This document shows positions 54,363-64,000 of a stretch of DNA of 64,000 nt, in pieces. Position 1 is the stretch's first letter, and every line of letters begins with the position of its first letter. Where the stretch lies: contig CM070596.1 of NCBI GenBank assembly GCA_036346395.1, forward strand, positions 25,706,177 to 25,770,176. Direction: 5' to 3'. This stretch comes from Hsuehochloa calcarea. Its lineage: Eukaryota; Streptophyta; Magnoliopsida; Poales; Poaceae. Both the position numbers and the translations under genes were made by a program. Below the pieces are notes generated by a model. It saw only the letters and a program-made list of their open reading frames with translations, was not told where the DNA came from and did not search any database.

Positions 54363-56170
54363 TGTGGATTTCATGGGGATATGCTCCAGATCTTAGGATG
54401 ATGTGACAATTGGCAATGGCGTTTACGATTTGTCGTTTCACGCGTTTTCGACAAAGCTACAGGTTTTCTGGTCAGGGGCGGTTCGACCGGTCCTTGCACG
54501 GCGGTCCGACCGGTCCCAAATCGGTCGGACCGGCCATGTGGGGCGGTCGGACCGGTGATGACCAAAGTGGTCAAAATGGGCTGAGCCAAAAATAGGTGTT
54601 GTAGGCAAGTGAGGGATCCCAATGCACTTGGTCTCATGATTTTTGGAGTCTCCAAGAAAAGTTCTATTGGTTTAAAGTTTCCGAAGGTTTCGGATTTTCA
54701 GGGTTGAAATTCGCTAAGTCTATAGGCGGTCCGACCGCTCACGAGGAGCGGTCCGACCGCCAAAGGGCGGTCCGACCGCTCACCCGAGCGGTCAGACCGG
54801 TTTCTACTTGAACGTCGGCCAACTTCGTGGCGATGTTGTTTTGTTAGGTCAAAGTCATTGGTTTCATGGCATATGATTTGCATGATGCATGTTTTGACTA
54901 ACATGGGTCAAGTTGTGAAGAACTTATTCCCGAATTCGTGTTTGCTTGTCTGTGGTTGTGCAGGTTGCTTGGTGGTCAACGACGGTCAACGGCGAGGAAG
55001 ATCGGGACTAGACTTGGAGAGTTGAGGTCCAGAACGATTGACGATGCCGGGTGAGGTCAACGACTCAAGCGTGACACAAGATGGACAAGGGTGACCTATT
55101 GGCAAATCCATGACGCATGGTGAAGCGGTTTAGGTCAAAAGGTTAAAGACGGCGCTTTGCGAAGCGTGCGTGTGTGACCCGTTTGTTAGTGGGCCTTAAC
55201 GGGAGCCCAATTGAGTCAAACCCTAGAGAGTTATAGGTCTCCACTATAAATAGGAGGAGGTGGGGGCTGCTCCTCCTCTCTCGCTATTTTTCACCTCTTT
55301 TGTTGCTTGCAAAACCCTAATTGGCTTAGGGGGAGTTGAGGTGGAGGCTAGGGCTTTTCATGGTTTGAGGAGAATTTCGTGATCCTTGATTGTCCACTGA
55401 TCCATGATGGTGTGGATGTAATCCAGCTTCAATCACGAAATCAATCTATGCAAGGTTTGCTTGAGATAAGTCTCTTTTCGTTCTTGCTTTCAATTTGGTG
55501 ATTTTAGGGCTTTCTTTGATCCGCGAGTTTGTGATTGATTCTTTCACGTGAATTAGCTTGCTGTGATATGTGTGAATCTATCTAGCATCATCTTGATCAT
55601 CAATCTCTCACGAACAAGCTTTAGGATCAAGTTTTCGTTCTTGCCCTGTTTAGACCTTCGTTAATCAATTGACAATTGCTCAAGATCGCTCCAAGAATTA
55701 TCATAATATTCGATTGGAATAGGTCCTCAATAGCATATAGAAGGTGTGTGCAAAGTTTCATAAAGATTGGAGTTGAGAATCAAAAGTTTCACCTAATTGC
55801 AACTTCGTCATCGGCTGATTTTATTGCTGCGATCGGTTCGAGTTGGCGGTCGATCGCCCGTCATCACCGGTCGATCCGATTTTGGAGCGGTCCGACCGCC
55901 AAGATAACGCCGGTCGATCCGCCCGACAATCGGTCCGACCGGTTGAGTATAACGGTCGACCGCCTGCGTCTTTGTGAGTCTTGGTAATCTTAGTTGATTT
56001 TGTTATATTGCTTAGGGTTTAATTGGATTCAATACTAGTCTTCCATTTGATCGGTATATTGATCTTCATAGCTTTCTAATAGCTACTGGAGTTAAATTGT
56101 ATTGAGTTCATAATTTGTGAAAAGTGAGCGTGCTCTATTCACCCCCTCTAGTCGCCTTTTCGGTCCAACA
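54363..56170 (+). repeat. Element C 5' LTR
   Basis: 1808 bp, TGTGGATTTCATGGGG to TTCGGTCCAACA. TATA box TATAAATA at 55245-55252. GGTCNGACC palindrome clusters at 54478-54560, 54722-54800 and 55840-55970; the last is degraded. Compared with the 3' LTR start, words such as ACCTGGAGC appear here as ACCCGAGC. Confidence 0.95.
55245..55252 (+). promoter_or_regulatory. TATA box of element C LTR
   Basis: TATAAATA followed about 25-30 bp later by a pyrimidine/purine leader. The same position is occupied by reversed TATTTATA in the solo LTR at 6347 and in LTRs of A and B. Confidence 0.6.
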
Positions 56171-56172
56171 AG

Positions 56173-56184
56173 TGGTATCAGAGC
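56173..56184 (+). promoter_or_regulatory. Element C primer binding site
   Basis: TGGTATCAGAGC two bases after the 5' LTR; complementary to initiator tRNA-Met. Confidence 0.95.
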
Positions 56185-56229
56185 AAGGTTAGTTCAATCT
56201 TGATCTTAACCGGTCACTGAACTTTGGCG

Positions 56230-58595
56230 ATGGATAAGTTTTCTACTAAACCGCATATCTTCGATGGGCACGACTATGCCTATTGGAAGAATCGTATGCG
56301 CGTCTTTCTTGAGAGCGAGGGACAAGCTATTTGGGATGTTGTTAGAGCTCCGTTGGTTATTCCTGAAATTGCTACACCTGCTTCTGCAATTCTTTTGGCT
56401 AACAACAATAAGGCTAAGAATCTTTTATATGGTGCACTTGGTAGACAAGAATATGATAGAATTTGCAATCTTTCAATCACAGATGAAATTTGGAACACTC
56501 TCGAAACATATCATGAGGGTTCGTCCCAAATCAAAAAGGTGCGCCAAACAGTTTACAAGCGTGAATACAATAAATTCGAGATGCGTCCTGGAGAGAGCAT
56601 CGATGACATTTTCAGTCGCTTTAATAAAGTAATTAATCAAATGAAAGCTGTTGATATTGAATATTCTCAATCTGAAAATGTCACCCATCTCTTGGCTGCA
56701 ATCAACACCAAGGAGTGGGAGATGAAGGCTACGGCTATAGAGGAAAATGTTGATCTTTCAAGTCTTACTTTAGAATTGCTTTATAGTAAACTCAAGACTC
56801 ATGAAATTAAAAGAGTTGATCATCCCAAGAAAGATAATTTAGCTTTGGTAGCGCATCCTCTCAAAAGGCTTTTGATGACTCTTTTGAATCTTCTTCTGGA
56901 TTTTCATTTGCTTGCTTATCTGCTATTCATGAAGAGGAGCTTGAAAGTATTCCTGAAACAGAGTTAGCTCTTCTAGCTAAAAAATTCACACGGGCCTACA
57001 ATAATGTGAGAAACAAAAAGAGAGGTGGTCCGGTGACATGCTATGAATGTGGTGAGCTCAATCATATCCGGGCAAATTGCCCCAAGCTGAAAGGTAAGAG
57101 CAATCATAAGGAAGGAAAGCCAGCTTGGAAGAAGCCTCCTTTCAACAAATCAAGGTATGAGGCTAATAAGCTTGTGAAGGTCGCCACCGGGTCCTTGCCG
57201 CTTTTGAGGATCAATCCTTGAGCGATGTGGATACCGGGAGTGGGGAGGACTAGGAGGAGGAGATCCCTCAAGGCAAAAAGAAAGGGAAGGCCAAAGACTT
57301 CACTGGCATGTGCTTCATGGCTGACACGGACGACATTGATAATAATGAGGTATCTTTCTCTTATGATGAGCTTTCTGCTAAATATGATTCTATAGTTGAG
57401 CAATTGCTTAGTCAAGATGAAGCGCTAGAATTTGTTATGACAAAAAATAAGAAATTAGAGTCAAAGATTAGCAAACTGAAAGTAGAGCTTAAAACTGCTA
57501 AGACTCTTGAACCTGGTGAATGTTTATCTTGTCATGCTATGCATTCAGAAATTACTAAGTTACAATCTGCTCATAACATTTCTGTACAACAACTTGAGAA
57601 TGCTAGATCTGAACTAAATGAAATTAAAAGTGCTCCTTGTGAAAAATGTTTAGAATCTAGTAAATTGATTGCTTTTGATGTATTTGATTCTAGCCCTTGC
57701 ACTTCATCTTTAGAAAAAGAACGTGAAATCAAAGATATCTTAGAAGCTGCTAGAGTCAAATATGCTAAGCTTAAGGACAATATTGAAAATACTACTTGTG
57801 CTTCTTGTTCCACTCTTAAGCTTGAAATTGCTTTGTATAAGAAAAAATCTATGAATAAAACTTGTGATGCTTGTGTTAACTTGAGAAAAGAAAATGCTTA
57901 CCTTCATGATACATTAGAGAAATTTTCTAAAGGTAAGAAACAATTAAACATGATTCTTGACAAGTCTAAAACTCCTTATAAGAAGCAAGGTTTAGGATTC
58001 AATTCTTTTCAAGACAATTCAAACCCAAAAGTCATTCAAGTCTTGGAAAAAGGTTTAATTGAATTCAAAACCCAACCTGCAAAAATATCTTTTAAATCAG
58101 CGAGCTTTGCCCATCCTTGTATTAATTCAAATGGTGCTTCTTCTAGTGGTACCAAGTACCATTGCACTTATTGCAAAAAGGTGGACATTTGATTGAATTC
58201 ATTGGCGTAGGTTGAAAAATGATAGGAAAAATTTTGATAGAATTTCATTCATGCAACCTAGAGCTTCTATGAGACATGGTAACATTGAAAAGAATAAACC
58301 TGGATTAGGATTTTTCTCCCATGCAAATCATTATGTTTCTAAATATCCTAATTCTAATGTTTATCGATCGGTCTCGATCATTGGTGGTCACCGGTCCGAC
58401 CGCTTTGGTCGCCGGTCGACCACTGACCAACGCCGTCCGATCAGCCATGGACGCTTCAAGTCTCATTTTAATTTAAACATTGCTCATAACCGAATGTTAG
58501 ATGAAATCAAGGATAGTACTTCGGTTTGTATACTCCTTGCGGGCGTGTGTCTCAATCTCGGATTCCTAAATCATGTTTATCTAACCCCATGTTGA
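56230..58595 (+). pseudogene. Element C gag with zinc knuckle and CxxC coiled coil
   Basis: The ATG at 56230 gives MDKFSTKPHIFDGHDYAYWK; unlike A, the Trp is intact. A capsid-like part follows (LETYHEGSSQIKKVRQTVYK, MRPGESIDDIFSRFNKVI), then a frameshift near 56860 and the CCHC knuckle CYECGELNHIRANC (57047 on). From 57308 a 294-codon frame holds a coiled coil with CxxC pairs CLSC, CEKC, CASC and CDAC, ending at a second knuckle start YHCTYCKK, where a frameshift (about 58180) breaks it. The basic tail at 58212-58595 includes a stretch encoded by GGTCCGACC-like palindromes. Confidence 0.9.
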
Positions 58596-59800
58596 GACAC
58601 ATCGTTCTTTTGTTCCTTGATTTTCGGGATTCTCGTGGAAAGGGAAGAACACGTGGTTCGTCGACTCGTGTTCACGCCACATGACCGGAAACTCAAAATG
58701 GTTCACCTCTTTCACGCGAGCAACAGTGATGACTTCATCACTTTTGGAGATGATACACAAGGCGAATTGAAGGAACAGGATCAATTAGGGTGAACAACAA
58801 ATTCATTCTAAAGGATGTCGCTCTTGTGGACAAGCTTAGGTATAATCTCCTTTCTGCTTCTCGACTTCTTGATGATGGCTATGAGACGGTTTTAAGAAAA
58901 ATGATTGTCGTGTGCTTGATTCTCTTGGTGAGCTTGTGTTTGGAATCTCTAGAGTTGGTAGAATTTTTGGAGCCGATTTTTCGAATCTCTTGTTTGGATC
59001 TCTTAAATGTTTGCTTACATCTTCTTGATTTACGGCTTTGGCACCGACGTTTGGGGCACATTGGTTTTGATCATCGACACGAGTTAGCAACCTTGATCTC
59101 ATGAGAGGTTTGCCCAAACTCAAAGTCATCAAGGATGTTTGATATGCGCCAGTAGGCATAGCAAACAAGTTGCCGCCTCACACCCTTCTCAGACTATGGT
59201 TATGGTACCGGACGGGACGGTTACTTCATATGGATACTGTTGGTCCTGCTAGAGTCCGGTCAGTCGGTGGAAAATGGTATATTCTTGTCATAGTCGATGA
59301 TCTTTCTAGATATACTTGGGTGTTCTTTCTTACTTCAAAAGATGAAGCTTTTGGTTATTTTCATGACCTTGTTCTTCGCTTGGCTTCGAGCTTCTGGTGC
59401 TTTGAGAGCGATTCGCAGTGATAATGGCACGGAGTTCAAAAATACTTCTTTTGCTTCTTTTGTGCTGAACGCGGTATTGAGCATCGCTTCTCCTCTCCAC
59501 ACGCCCCTCAACAAAATGGTGTGGTGGAAAGGAAGAATAGGACCTTGGTCGAAATGGCTAGGACAATGCTAGATGAGTATAGCACACCGAGGAGATTTTG
59601 GGCCGAAGCTATTGCTCCTGCTTGCCATATTGCCAATCGTGTTTTTTGAGACCTTCTTTAGGCAAGACTCCTTATGAGCTTCGTTTTGGTAGAAAACCCT
59701 CTGCTTCGCATTTTCGAGTTTTGGATCAAAATGTTTTATCCTTAAGACAGCAACTTAGATAAATTTGAATCAAGAACTTTTGATGGGGTATTTCGGTTAT
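58596..59800 (+). pseudogene. Element C protease and integrase
   Basis: Protease remnants around 58650-58850 (ACATGACCGGAAACTC encoding HMTGNSKW-like sequence; KFILKDVALVDKLRYNLLSA). Integrase: LWHRRLGHIGFDH zinc-binding part (59035 on), MDTVGPARVRSVGGKWYILV and VDDLSRYTWVFF, then IRSDNGTEFKNTSFASF with the second Asp, and a frame change after which the Glu motif is out of frame (GTGGTGGAAAGGAAGAATAG near 59519). At least five frame breaks within about 1 kb. Confidence 0.85.
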
Positions 59801-60278
59801 CCCGCTCATTCGAGGGTTTTCGAGTTTTAATCTGAGACTAACATTATTCAGAGACTTGTAATGTCACTTTTGATGAGACTAGCCACGAGCTAGATCAATT
59901 GCTACTGAGATGATTTACAGTGTGTGAGAGCATTTTTGTGGAGGAAGATGAGGACGGCTAATGTCATTCCCTCATCTGCTCTGTTCCGAGGCGCCCATAT
60001 TGATACAAGAACACCTACGCCTACTTCACCTTCGATTGAGGCTCTGCAGATCATCATCATCGCAGATGCTGCGGAGGTCGAAGAAACGACATCTCACCCA
60101 GCGCCCACTTCGCATTCAGAGACAAAGATCCTCCTAAGAGATAATAGGTAATCTACATGAGCGAGTCACTCGCTCCAGGTATAATGATCCAAATCTCTAC
60201 TCTCATTCCGCTTTTGTTGCTTCTTTTGAACCCCGCGATATATCACATGCTTTATCTGATTCTAGCTGGGTAAATGCC
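59801..60278 (+). pseudogene. Element C integrase-RT linker
   Basis: Acidic/Pro/Ser/Thr-rich linker remnant. It ends in a frame similar to the ERVTRSR..FISPDSHAHSAF..SFEPRDITHAL segment of element A (seen near 60160-60260). Frames are broken. Confidence 0.65.
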
Positions 60279-60980
60279 ATGCATGAGGAGTTAGAGAATT
60301 TTGAAAGAAACAAAGTTTGGAACCTAGTAGAACCTCCTAGTGGTCATAATGTTATAGGAACCCGTTGGGTGTTTAAGAATAAACAAGGTGAGGATGGTTC
60401 TGTGGTTAGAAATAAGGCCAGATTGGTAGCTCAGGGTTTCAGCCAAGTTGAGGGGTTAGATTTTGATGAGACATTTGCTCCTGTTGCTAGACTAGAAGCC
60501 ATTCGCATTCTGCTTGCATTTGCTGCATCAAAAGGTTTTAAATTATATCAGATGGATGTTAAAAGTGCCTTTTTAAATAGTTTCATAGATGAGGAAGTGT
60601 ATGTTAAGCAACCCCCTGGTTTTGAGGATCCTAAATATCCAAATCGTGTTTTCAAGCTATCTAAAGCATTATATGGTCTTAAACAAGCCCCTAGAGCCCG
60701 GTATGATAGACTTAAGACCTTCTTGCTTAAAAATAATTTTGAGATGGGTAAAGTGGATAAAACTCTATTTATTCTTAGACATGACAATGACTTCCTGCTT
60801 GCTCAAATTTATGTGGATGATATTATCTTTGGTGGTTCCTCTAATGCTCTTGTTTCAGCTTTTTCCGACACTATGTCCGTGGAATTTGAGATGAGTATGA
60901 TGGGAGAGCTTAATTACTTTTGGGACTTCAAATCAAGCAATGCAAGGAAGGAACTTTCATCCATCGACGAAGTACACTAA
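60279..60980 (+). pseudogene. Element C reverse transcriptase
   Basis: Longest intact domain of this element: MHEELENFERNKVWNLVEPP, TRWVFKNKQGEDGSVVRNKA, QGFSQVEGLDFDETFAPVAR, YQMDVKSAFLNSFIDEEVYV, KALYGLKQAPRARYDRL and the catalytic YVDD (60810-60821) followed by IIFGGSSNALVSAF. A conserved Trp (usually RAWYDRL) is replaced by Arg. After GELNYFWDF the frame is lost. Confidence 0.92.
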
Positions 60981-61744
60981 AGATCTACTCAAACGCTTCA
61001 ACATGGGTGATCGCAAGCCAATTTCCACTCCCATGGCAACTTCAACTGCTTTGGATCCAGATGAGGAAGGAGAAGTCGTGGATCAACGCGAGTACCGCAA
61101 CATGATCGGCTCCTTCAGATTTGACGGCCTCGAGACCGGACATTCACTTCACGGTATGCCTTTGTGCAAGATTTGAGCGCCTCCGAGAACTTCCCATCGC
61201 CAAGCCGTTAAGCGCATATTCGGTATTTACACTCTACCCTCTTATATGGCATTTGGTATTCTGCTCTTGACTTTGTCCATTAGAGGTTTTGATTCGATTT
61301 TATGGGTCATTTGTTAGATAGGAAGAGTACCTCGAGCACTGTCACTTCCTAGGCACTTCTCTTGTATCTTGGTCTTCTAGGAAGCGGTCTTACATTGCAC
61401 AATCCATCTTGAGGCGGAGTATGTAGTCACGCTAGTTGTGAGCTGATTTTGTGGATGACGCCCACTTTGAAAGATTATGGGTTAAACTTTGCTAGTGTTC
61501 CTCTTTTACGTGATAACACTTCGCTATTAATATTGCTAAAACCCAATTGCAACATTCTAGGACTAAGCACATAGACATTCGCTTTCACTTCCTTAAAGAT
61601 CATGTTGAAAAAGGTGATATTGTGATGCACTTCGTAGAGTCCGAAGCTCAATTGGCAGATATTCTTACCAAGCCTTTAGATCAAACCAGATTTTCCTCCT
61701 TAAGAAGCGAGTTAGGGGTAATTTATCCTTATGGGTTGGTTTGA
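60981..61744 (+). pseudogene. Element C RNase H
   Basis: STKYTKDLLKRFNMGDRKPI, TPMATSTALDPDEEGEVVD and EYRNMIGS are present. Then many small indels to about 61540, although words such as GATAGGAAGAGTACCTCGAG and CATAGACATTCGC mark the normal RNase H order. The last part, HSRTKHIDIRFHFLKDHVEK to ADILTKPLD and ELGVIYPYGLV, is in frame (61547-61744). The polypurine GAGGGGGAG follows directly. Confidence 0.88.
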
Positions 61745-63517
61745 GGGGGAGTTTGATCTTTTTCTTATCTTTCCTTGTTCTTTTGATCTTTTATTGTTCT
61801 TTTTCTGAACTTAGTGATCTTTTCGAACTTTTTAGGTTTTTAGGCTTTTTAATTGCATTCATATGAAAACTTCAACAAGTGGTTACAACAAATGGTATGA
61901 AAAATCCAAAAAGATGCATTGTAATATAAGCTTTGCCTATTACCCTTTGGAGCTGTTGTATTTCAATTCTTGCTCAATGTCATGTCTAGTTCTTTGACTT
62001 GCTAGAATTATCATGCTTTTACATGTGTAGCTAAGTCTTTGCTATATGAGCTAGAATCTTTTAAACAACTCAAACTAAGAAATTGCAATTTGTGGATGTT
62101 TTAGCGAGTTGCGTAATTAGTGCTCCTCTTGTGACATTGGCCCTGTCAGAATTGTTTTGTTAGCTCTTTGATCTAAAATTGACCATTACTTGAGCTTTTG
62201 TGTTCTTGAGATTCTAAAACTGCTCTTGTGAAAAATGAAAATCAAGATTATCTTATGCTTAAATTGTGCCAAACTATTCTTACGAGGCCGCTTGTCAAAT
62301 GACATGAACTTGGAGATAGTTTGATGAACAGACGATCTCATGGGGACCGCTTGTCGAAATGACATGAACCTCAAGATTTGTCGCCTGGTAGAAGCTTAGA
62401 AAGAGTTTGTGGATGGCTCCTAGTCCGTGATCTTCTTTACTAAGATATACCTTTAATCAACTTTTGGTCGAAGCTTAGGATGAGTTTGTGGATGGCTCCT
62501 AGTCCAGGATCTTGTCACTAAGTTAGATCATTAGTCAACTTCAATATTCAATGCAAATGAGAAAAATGTTGACAAATGGGCGTTTACAAAATATTGAGCA
62601 AAATGATTCAATACGGGACTTGATTGACTCTTAATGTGGTCTTTGTTAGATTTTTGATCTCACTTTGACAGTTTGACATGGCCAATTTCACTTTAGGATC
62701 CCTGTTGATGAACTTGCTGAATTTGAAGCGTTGCTTAAATTGATCAAATCTATTGCTTTACTTTTGAGCCTTTGTGCTTAGCTTTGATATATATGTCTTA
62801 CCATGATCTTGCTAGCACTGTCAGGCTTGATTTGTTGTTTGTGCAAAACTAGAGATACTAGATTGTTCTTTTGGGTAATCTCCAAAGCTTCTTGTAATCA
62901 AAAATTGAAAAATACAAAAAAAAAATGAAGCCACTCCATTGCACTTCATGCATATTTCTCTTTATGCTTCTTTTGTTTCTGCTTTTTTCTTTATTCTATA
63001 TTTGTTATCTCTGGATGAGAGGAAGGCGTGATTCCTTGATGAATCCATTGTCAAAGGGGGAGAAGATGTGTTAAATGAGAAGAGTAATAAGAAGAGTAAT
63101 GAGAAAATATTTCTTTGTTGGGGGAGAGCTTATACAAATGAGAGAAACTGAAAATTTGAAAATTGAGGATCATAGTGAGGGGGAGTTCTTGAGTTGCATT
63201 CTTATTGTCTTATTGAATATTCTGAACATGAATTGCATTCTTTTACCCTCACAATGATCATAGGTCAATTGAACAATTGTTCTTTCATTTGGACCTCATG
63301 TGAGAATTTTGACCCTTTTAAAAATCAAAGTTTTATGCTTACTTTTGCCTTGTCTCACATGCCTATACTATTCTGATGCCAGCTTGGTCATTTACATTGC
63401 TTTTTCTTGCTTATGGACCAAGTTGTGCCTTTGTGCGAAAACTGCGAGTAAACTCGTTTTCAAACCTCTTACTTACATTTTCTAGATAATTGCCAATGTG
63501 TTCATCAAGGGGGAGAT
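61745..63517 (+). other. Element C non-coding tail with multiple polypurine tracts
   Basis: 1.77 kb without a convincing gene. Polypurine tracts at about 61743 (GAGGGGGAG), 63054 (AAAGGGGGAGAAG), 63117 (TTGGGGGAGAG), 63178 (GAGGGGGAG) and 63508-63517 (AAGGGGGAGAT, abutting the 3' LTR). Two diverged copies of a GTTTGTGGATGGCTCCTAGT-type segment lie at about 62407 and 62489, with a further repeated CCGCTTGTC-AATGACATGAAC segment at about 62290 and 62347. No env-like frame. Confidence 0.85.
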
Positions 63518-64000
63518 TGTGGATTTCATGGGGATATGCTCCAGATCTTAGGATGATGTGACAATTGGCAATGGCGTTTACGGTTTGTCGTTTCACGCGT
63601 TTTCGACAAAGCTACAGGTTTTCTGGTCAGGGGCGGTTCGACCGGTCCTTGCACGGCGGTCCGACCGGTCCCAAATCGGTCGGACCGGCCATGTGGGGCG
63701 GTCGGACCGGTGATGACCAAAGTGGTCAAAATGGGCTGAGCCAAAAATAGGTGTTGTAGGCAAGTGAGGGGATCCCAATGCACTTGGTCTCATGATTTTT
63801 GGAGTCTCCAGTAAAAAGTTCTATTGGTTTAAAGTTTCGAAGGTTTGGATTTTGAGGGTTGAAATTCGGCTAAGTCTTAAGGCGGTCCGACCGCTCATTG
63901 TGGAGCGGTCCGACCGCCAAAGGGCGGTCTGACCGGCTCACCTGGAGCGGTTAGACCGGTTTCTACTTGAATGTCAGCCAACTTCGTGGCGATGTTGTTT
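63518..64000 (+). repeat. Element C 3' LTR (partial)
   Basis: Starts TGTGGATTTCATGGGG and matches the first ~480 bp of the 5' LTR; the rest lies beyond the window. The palindrome clusters at 63630-63710 and 63880-63960 are in better order than in the 5' LTR. Confidence 0.95.

Larger units (their letters stand above)
54363..64000 (+). mobile_element. Sirevirus-type Copia element C (3' LTR runs off window)
   Basis: Plus strand: 5' LTR 54363-56170, primer site, gag, pol, a 1.77 kb non-coding tail with several polypurine tracts, 3' LTR from 63518. It is the same LTR family as the solo LTR at 6347 and a different subfamily from A/B. The candidate left target duplication TATAT (54358-54362) cannot be checked because the right end is outside. 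Coding regions from about 58190 to 61540 have unusually many small indels, denser than in the LTRs or gag. Confidence 0.95.

Noticed and set aside
61745..63517. Possible env-like gene after pol in element C (some Sireviruses have one)
   Set aside because: No frame over about 62 codons and no signal peptide or membrane pattern; the region is AT-rich and holds polypurine tracts.

Overview
This is nuclear DNA from a grass (Poaceae). One host gene is visible: the 5' two thirds of a VPS45 (Sec1/Munc18 family) gene on the minus strand at 1-4310, with clean GT-AG introns and nine recognisable exons. Almost everything else is transposon built inside transposon. No tRNA, rRNA or CRISPR array was seen.

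Layout. (1) 1-4310 VPS45, with a promoter and a small hAT-like insertion (4473-4847) upstream. (2) 4961-46819 is best read as one Mutator-like element (MULE) whose long terminal inverted repeats lie at 4961-5190 and 46443-46819, each abutting a TATA box. Its own content is a plant-mobile-domain (PMD) pseudogene on + (6338-10178, resuming at 31614), a GRF-zinc-finger pseudogene on + (38860-39166) and a mudrA transposase pseudogene on - (43970-45640). (3) It has been expanded to about 42 kb by later insertions: a solo Sirevirus LTR (6347-8131); a 21.4 kb minus-strand Sirevirus 'A' (10179-31608) that carries in its reverse-transcriptase gene a second, gag-only Sirevirus 'B' (14311-24615), whose 3' LTR carries a 2.4 kb solo LTR (15308-17750); a long Ty3/gypsy-type LTR (31740-38453) invaded by a truncated gypsy element (34129-36529); another LTR block (39167-43969) containing a 2.0 kb solo LTR (41028-43061); and a 713 bp TRIM (44205-44917) inside mudrA. 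Exact 5-bp target-site duplications were found for A, B, three solo LTRs and the TRIM. (4) 46820-54362 holds a 5'-truncated LINE tail, a complete but defective 5.0 kb Copia element 'E' (47699-52743), and a short unrecognised coding remnant. (5) 54363 to the window end is a plus-strand Sirevirus 'C' whose 3' LTR runs off the window.

How the parts relate. A, B, C and the solo LTR at 6347 are Sirevirus-type Copia elements: tRNA-Met primer sites, gag with a long CxxC-studded coiled coil, pol order protease-integrase-RT-RNase H, several polypurine tracts before the 3' LTR, and LTRs packed with the palindrome GGTCNGACC. B has lost all of pol between gag and the polypurine region, so any mobility needed enzymes from an A-like relative. 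Stops in the MULE genes fit methylcytosine deamination. A separate pattern, local loss of CAG/CTG trinucleotides with small indels in some TE copies, looks more like a sequencing artefact at CHG-methylated sites. All boundaries and alignments were made by eye; no search was run.
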